This document shows positions 61,253 to 64,000 of a stretch of 64,000 nucleotides of DNA, piece after piece. The stretch comes from CBDFNC01 sp965249895 (GTDB taxonomy: Bacteria; Pseudomonadota; Gammaproteobacteria; Enterobacterales; CBDFNC01), in assembly GCA_965249895.1 (NCBI GenBank), contig CBDFNC010000005.1:2790001-2854000 (forward strand), given 5' to 3'. Positions within the stretch are counted from its first letter, which is position 1; the number at the start of each line of letters is the position of its first letter. The notes beneath the pieces are model-generated. The model searched no databases and was not told the DNA's origin. It worked only from the letters and a program-made list of their open reading frames with translations. Both the position numbers and the translations under genes were made by a program.

Positions 61253-62104
61253 TCAGAGGTCCATTGCACTTTTCAGCTTTTTCATTGCATTGGCTTCCAA
61301 CTGTCTGATCCGCTCAGCAGAAACACCATACATATCAGCAAGTTCTTGTAACGTTGCTTTTTCTTCACTTAACCAGCGAGACTGCACTATATGCTGATTT
61401 CGCTCATCCAGGGTCGCCATGGCCGCAGCGAGTTTATTCGACGTATGATGTTGGTAATTCCTATGTTCAACATAGGTAGCGACATCTGAGCTCTTATCTT
61501 CCAGATAATGTACTGGAGAGAAATTACCGGAGTCATCATCTGCATCGGATGTTAAATCGAAAGCCTGATCTTGTGCACTTAACCTGGATTCCATTTCCAT
61601 CACTTCTTTACTGGAAACCCCCAAAGTGTCAGCTACTGTGTCTACTTCATCTTTCGAGAACCAGCCCAGACGTTTTTTAGATTTTCTCAGATTGAAGAAA
61701 AGCTTACGTTGAGCTTTAGTGGTAGCAATTTTAACTACACGCCAGTTACGTAAAACAAACTCATGGATCTCTGCTTTTATCCAGTGAACGGCAAACGAGA
61801 CCAACCGGACCCCTACGGTGGGGTCAAAACGTTTAACCGCTTTCATCAGGCCAATATTGCCTTCCTGGATCAGGTCTGCCTGAGGCAGGCCATAACCGGA
61901 ATAGCTTTTGGCAACATGCACGACGAAACGCAAGTGAGACATAACCAGCTTCTTGGCTGCTTGCAAGTCTCCATCGGACTGCAAACGCTGCGCCAGAGAC
62001 TTCTCTTCCTCCGCACTCAGCATAGAAAAACTGTTAACTGATTGGATATAGGCTTCAATACTTCCCTGGGGAGCCAGGATCATTGACGATATATCTTTAC
62101 TCAT
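61253..62104 (-). CDS. rpoH: RNA polymerase sigma-32 (heat shock sigma factor)
   Basis: Directs transcription of heat-shock genes. It has 283 residues. Region 2 contains LRFVVHVAKSYSGYGLPQAD (about residues 58-77) and region 2.4 SFAVHWIKAEIHEFV. The RpoH-specific box is QRKLFFNLRKSKKRL (about residues 132-146). Region 4 is LQELADMYGVSAERIRQLEA. The start MSKDISSMILAPQG is typical. The 5' region may hold the RNA thermometer known in this family, but I did not fold it. Confidence 0.97.
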   Translation of the reverse strand: MSKDISSMILAPQGSIEAYIQSVNSFSMLSAEEEKSLAQRLQSDGDLQAAKKLVMSHLRFVVHVAKSYSGYGLPQADLIQEGNIGLMKAVKRFDPTVGVRLVSFAVHWIKAEIHEFVLRNWRVVKIATTKAQRKLFFNLRKSKKRLGWFSKDEVDTVADTLGVSSKEVMEMESRLSAQDQAFDLTSDADDDSGNFSPVHYLEDKSSDVATYVEHRNYQHHTSNKLAAAMATLDERNQHIVQSRWLSEEKATLQELADMYGVSAERIRQLEANAMKKLKSAMDL

Positions 62105-62191
62105 TCATCACCTTCAAAAAAACCGAAACAGATGCCACAGGCCAGACTCTTGGGAACGATACCGCATAGAGTTTTATATGAGACACACAGA

Positions 62192-62220
62192 AATATAGGG
62201 AAAGCCGCTCGGTTATGCAA
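62192..62220 (-). promoter_or_regulatory. rpoH promoter
   Basis: On the minus strand TTGCAT, a 17-bp spacer and TATATT. The -35 box lies in the last codons of the GNAT gene, about 90 bp before the rpoH start. Other rpoH promoters may exist. Confidence 0.7.
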
Positions 62221-62686
62221 GAGCTAGTGTGCTTAGACCCTTCTCAAAGCAAAGATTATTTGAATTTATTAGCTGCTCGCTAGCGGTTGATTTCTTCTGA
62301 TAGCCGATACTTTTACACAGCTGAACGGCCGCCGAATAGACAGCCGCGGATTCCAGAGAAATGATGGAAAAACCCTGGTTCGCAGCATAATGCTCTAACT
62401 CAGCCAGTAGACTTTTTCCTATTCCTAAACCACGCATGCTTTTGCGCACGTACAAAGATCTAAGTTCCACAGTATTATCATCGAAACGGCAATAAGCGGC
62501 ATAACCAACCGCATCACCGTCAACTCGAGCCACCAGAAACGAAGGGTCTACGTCATCCAGACCTGATAAACCATAAACTTCAGTAACACTATGGTGAGCC
62601 GCCAGTTCTGCATCCAGTTCACGGACTAAAAGTTGAGTGATTGGTGCAAAAGCAGGTACCGCTTGAATTTCCAGATGTTTAAACAT
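62213..62686 (-). CDS. GNAT-family N-acetyltransferase
   Basis: Probable acetyl-CoA-dependent acetyltransferase of 157 residues from ATG 62686, which has AAGGA 8 bases upstream; a longer frame is less likely. Motif A is VRKSMRGLGIGKSLLAELEH (about residues 75-94) with the acyl-CoA binding R-G-x-G-I-G, followed by the C-terminal LCKSIGYQKK. The substrate is unknown. It lies between the nitrate reductase gene and rpoH on the same strand. Confidence 0.85.
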   Translation of the reverse strand: MFKHLEIQAVPAFAPITQLLVRELDAELAAHHSVTEVYGLSGLDDVDPSFLVARVDGDAVGYAAYCRFDDNTVELRSLYVRKSMRGLGIGKSLLAELEHYAANQGFSIISLESAAVYSAAVQLCKSIGYQKKSTASEQLINSNNLCFEKGLSTLALA

Positions 62687-62817
62687 AAACGATCCTTTTT
62701 CCCTGAAACCCGGCAGTGGCATCCCGCCACCCAATGGCTTCTTTTATTGCCTGAAGTGAACAATAATTGTGACCTGGCTCAACATCTGTTCTTTTCTACG
62801 GCAAATAACTTGGGGAT

Positions 62818-64000
62818 TCAAGCAACTTTTATATTAATTCTTTTTAACAGGCCTTTTAGTTCACCCACGCAAGAGCCACAATTTGTGCCAGCCTTACACT
62901 TGGAGCCAATCAATTCAACGCTGTCAGCACCCCGCTCTATCGCCTGAATAATCTCCTGCTCCCGGACTTGGTTACAGGAACAAACCAAGGGGCCAAGAGA
63001 CAACCCGGCTTTTCCTTTTAATACGGTTTCACCTAACTGATCCGCAGGCAAACCCGTCACTTGCTCCAGCCATTCAAGTTCAGGTTTTTCACCTGGTGTG
63101 TGCAAACTGGCACCGAATTGTAATTGCCCTTCAATCTCAATGCCGACTCTGAGCTGCTGCTTTTCAATTACCCGGTAACTTTTCCCCAATTGCGGAAGCG
63201 CAAACAATTCGAGCAACTCATCCGTGGTTTTGCTGCTTGCTATCCGGTATACAAATCCCTGATCCAGCTTTTGCCTGGTCCAGTATTCGAAAGAATCACA
63301 CTGCAAAGGCTTACGGCTAAATACCCTGGCCTCTGTAACACACTCCCAGGGAGTGATATTTACCGGGGTAAACTTGGAATCTGGCTGGCCGGAAATGGGG
63401 TCACATTGGCCAGCTATCAGTGCGCTAACTAAACCACTGCTGGAATTCTGTCCGCTCCAATGAATAGGGAAAAATACTTCACCTGCTTTTTGATCTTCAC
63501 AAACAGCTACCCGAACCAGCGAAGCTGAAAGATTGGAGCTAACTTGCACCAAATGACCGGCCACCAGCCCCAGACACTTGGCGTCTACTGGAGAAACTGC
63601 CAACACAGGCTCTGCCTGATAACTAGAAAGCCCGGCCGATAATCCAGTACGCGTCATGGTATGCCATTGATCTCTATAACGCCCAGTATTAAGGATAAAT
63701 GGATATTTCTCAGTCGATTTGCTGACCGGCTCTTTATATCTTACCGGTATAAATTTCGCCCTACCGCTAGCGGTATAAAACCCCCCATCCGCAAAAGGAC
63801 GCTGCGTTTTTTTGCCGCTATTTACCGGCCACTGTACTGGAGACATGGCCTCATAAGATCCCTTATCAGTTTTTAACCCCGACAGATCAAGATCCCTTTG
63901 CGGCCCCACACGAGTGGAAGCCACATACTCAGCAAAAATCCCGGCTTCATCCTGATAACCAAACCCGGCGGCAAACCCCATGCGTTTTGCAACGGCACAA
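62818..64000 (-). CDS. nasA: Assimilatory nitrate reductase catalytic subunit (partial, N-terminus beyond right edge)
   Basis: The C-terminal 394 residues of a molybdopterin oxidoreductase. The frame continues past the window edge (CAVAKRM precedes the first internal ATG). The molybdopterin dinucleotide-binding domain includes LNTGRYRDQWHTMTRTGLSA and FFPIHWSGQN. At the end is a BFD-like [2Fe-2S] domain with CSCNQV and CKAGTNCGSC, known from NasA of Klebsiella-type assimilatory enzymes. Expected whole length is about 900 residues. The electron donor (NasC or a flavodoxin) is not in the window. Confidence 0.88.
   Translation of the reverse strand, partial: CAVAKRMGFAAGFGYQDEAGIFAEYVASTRVGPQRDLDLSGLKTDKGSYEAMSPVQWPVNSGKKTQRPFADGGFYTASGRAKFIPVRYKEPVSKSTEKYPFILNTGRYRDQWHTMTRTGLSAGLSSYQAEPVLAVSPVDAKCLGLVAGHLVQVSSNLSASLVRVAVCEDQKAGEVFFPIHWSGQNSSSGLVSALIAGQCDPISGQPDSKFTPVNITPWECVTEARVFSRKPLQCDSFEYWTRQKLDQGFVYRIASSKTTDELLELFALPQLGKSYRVIEKQQLRVGIEIEGQLQFGASLHTPGEKPELEWLEQVTGLPADQLGETVLKGKAGLSLGPLVCSCNQVREQEIIQAIERGADSVELIGSKCKAGTNCGSCVGELKGLLKRINIKVA

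Overview
The window is a core chromosomal segment of a gammaproteobacterium, most likely an Alteromonadales relative (Alteromonas/Bowmanella/Lacimicrobium-like). This rests on the gene content, on the order murI-rrn-murB-birA-tRNA-tuf-secE-nusG-rplKAJL-rpoBC shared with E. coli, and on families that I associate with marine gammaproteobacteria. The genus is an inference; no search was possible.

Positions 1-21.3 kb are almost all transcribed on the minus strand. Read in that direction the order is murB, birA, four tRNA genes (Thr-UGU, Tyr, Gly, Thr-GGU), tuf, tRNA-Trp, secE, nusG, rplK, rplA, rplJ, rplL, rpoB, rpoC, then ridA and tusDCB, then rpsL, rpsG and fusA (cut by the left edge). This is the translation and transcription machinery in one run, and the str operon lies directly downstream of rpoBC. 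Good sigma70-type promoters are visible before the tRNA cluster, rplK, rplJ and rpsL, with intrinsic terminators after rpoC and tuf. Behind tuf there is a 77-bp tandem repeat carrying three copies of the tuf 3' end.

Positions 21.8-23.4 kb hold an intact IS630-type element that also carries an AbrB-like regulator gene and a palindromic operator. Positions 23.4-47.9 kb hold two minus-strand rRNA operons in tandem: 16S-Ile-Ala-23S-5S-Thr (23.4-29.8 kb) and 16S-Glu-23S-5S (41.9-47.9 kb). Their rRNA genes are almost identical but their spacers differ. Both spacers contain a terminator-like hairpin just before the 23S boxA.

Between the operons (29.9-41.75 kb) lies a nest of mobile DNA. An old IS630 transposase gene was split by two different IS21 elements. 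One IS21 was then split by a recombinase-in-trio (RIT) element and by a small MITE-like insert. The RIT element was split by an IS1634-type element. Target duplications and inverted repeats let each layer be removed on paper, which rejoins the interrupted genes.

Positions 48.1-64 kb are ordinary chromosomal genes: a membrane-anchored RRM protein, murI, a large uncharacterised protein, trmA, a YjeH-type amino acid exporter divergent from an Lrp-family regulator, a tautomerase, a BPSS1780-type membrane protein, prephenate dehydratase, two membrane cyclic-di-GMP proteins (GGDEF-EAL and a degenerate GGDEF), a broken small gene, rpoH, a GNAT acetyltransferase, and the C-terminal half of an assimilatory nitrate reductase cut by the right edge.
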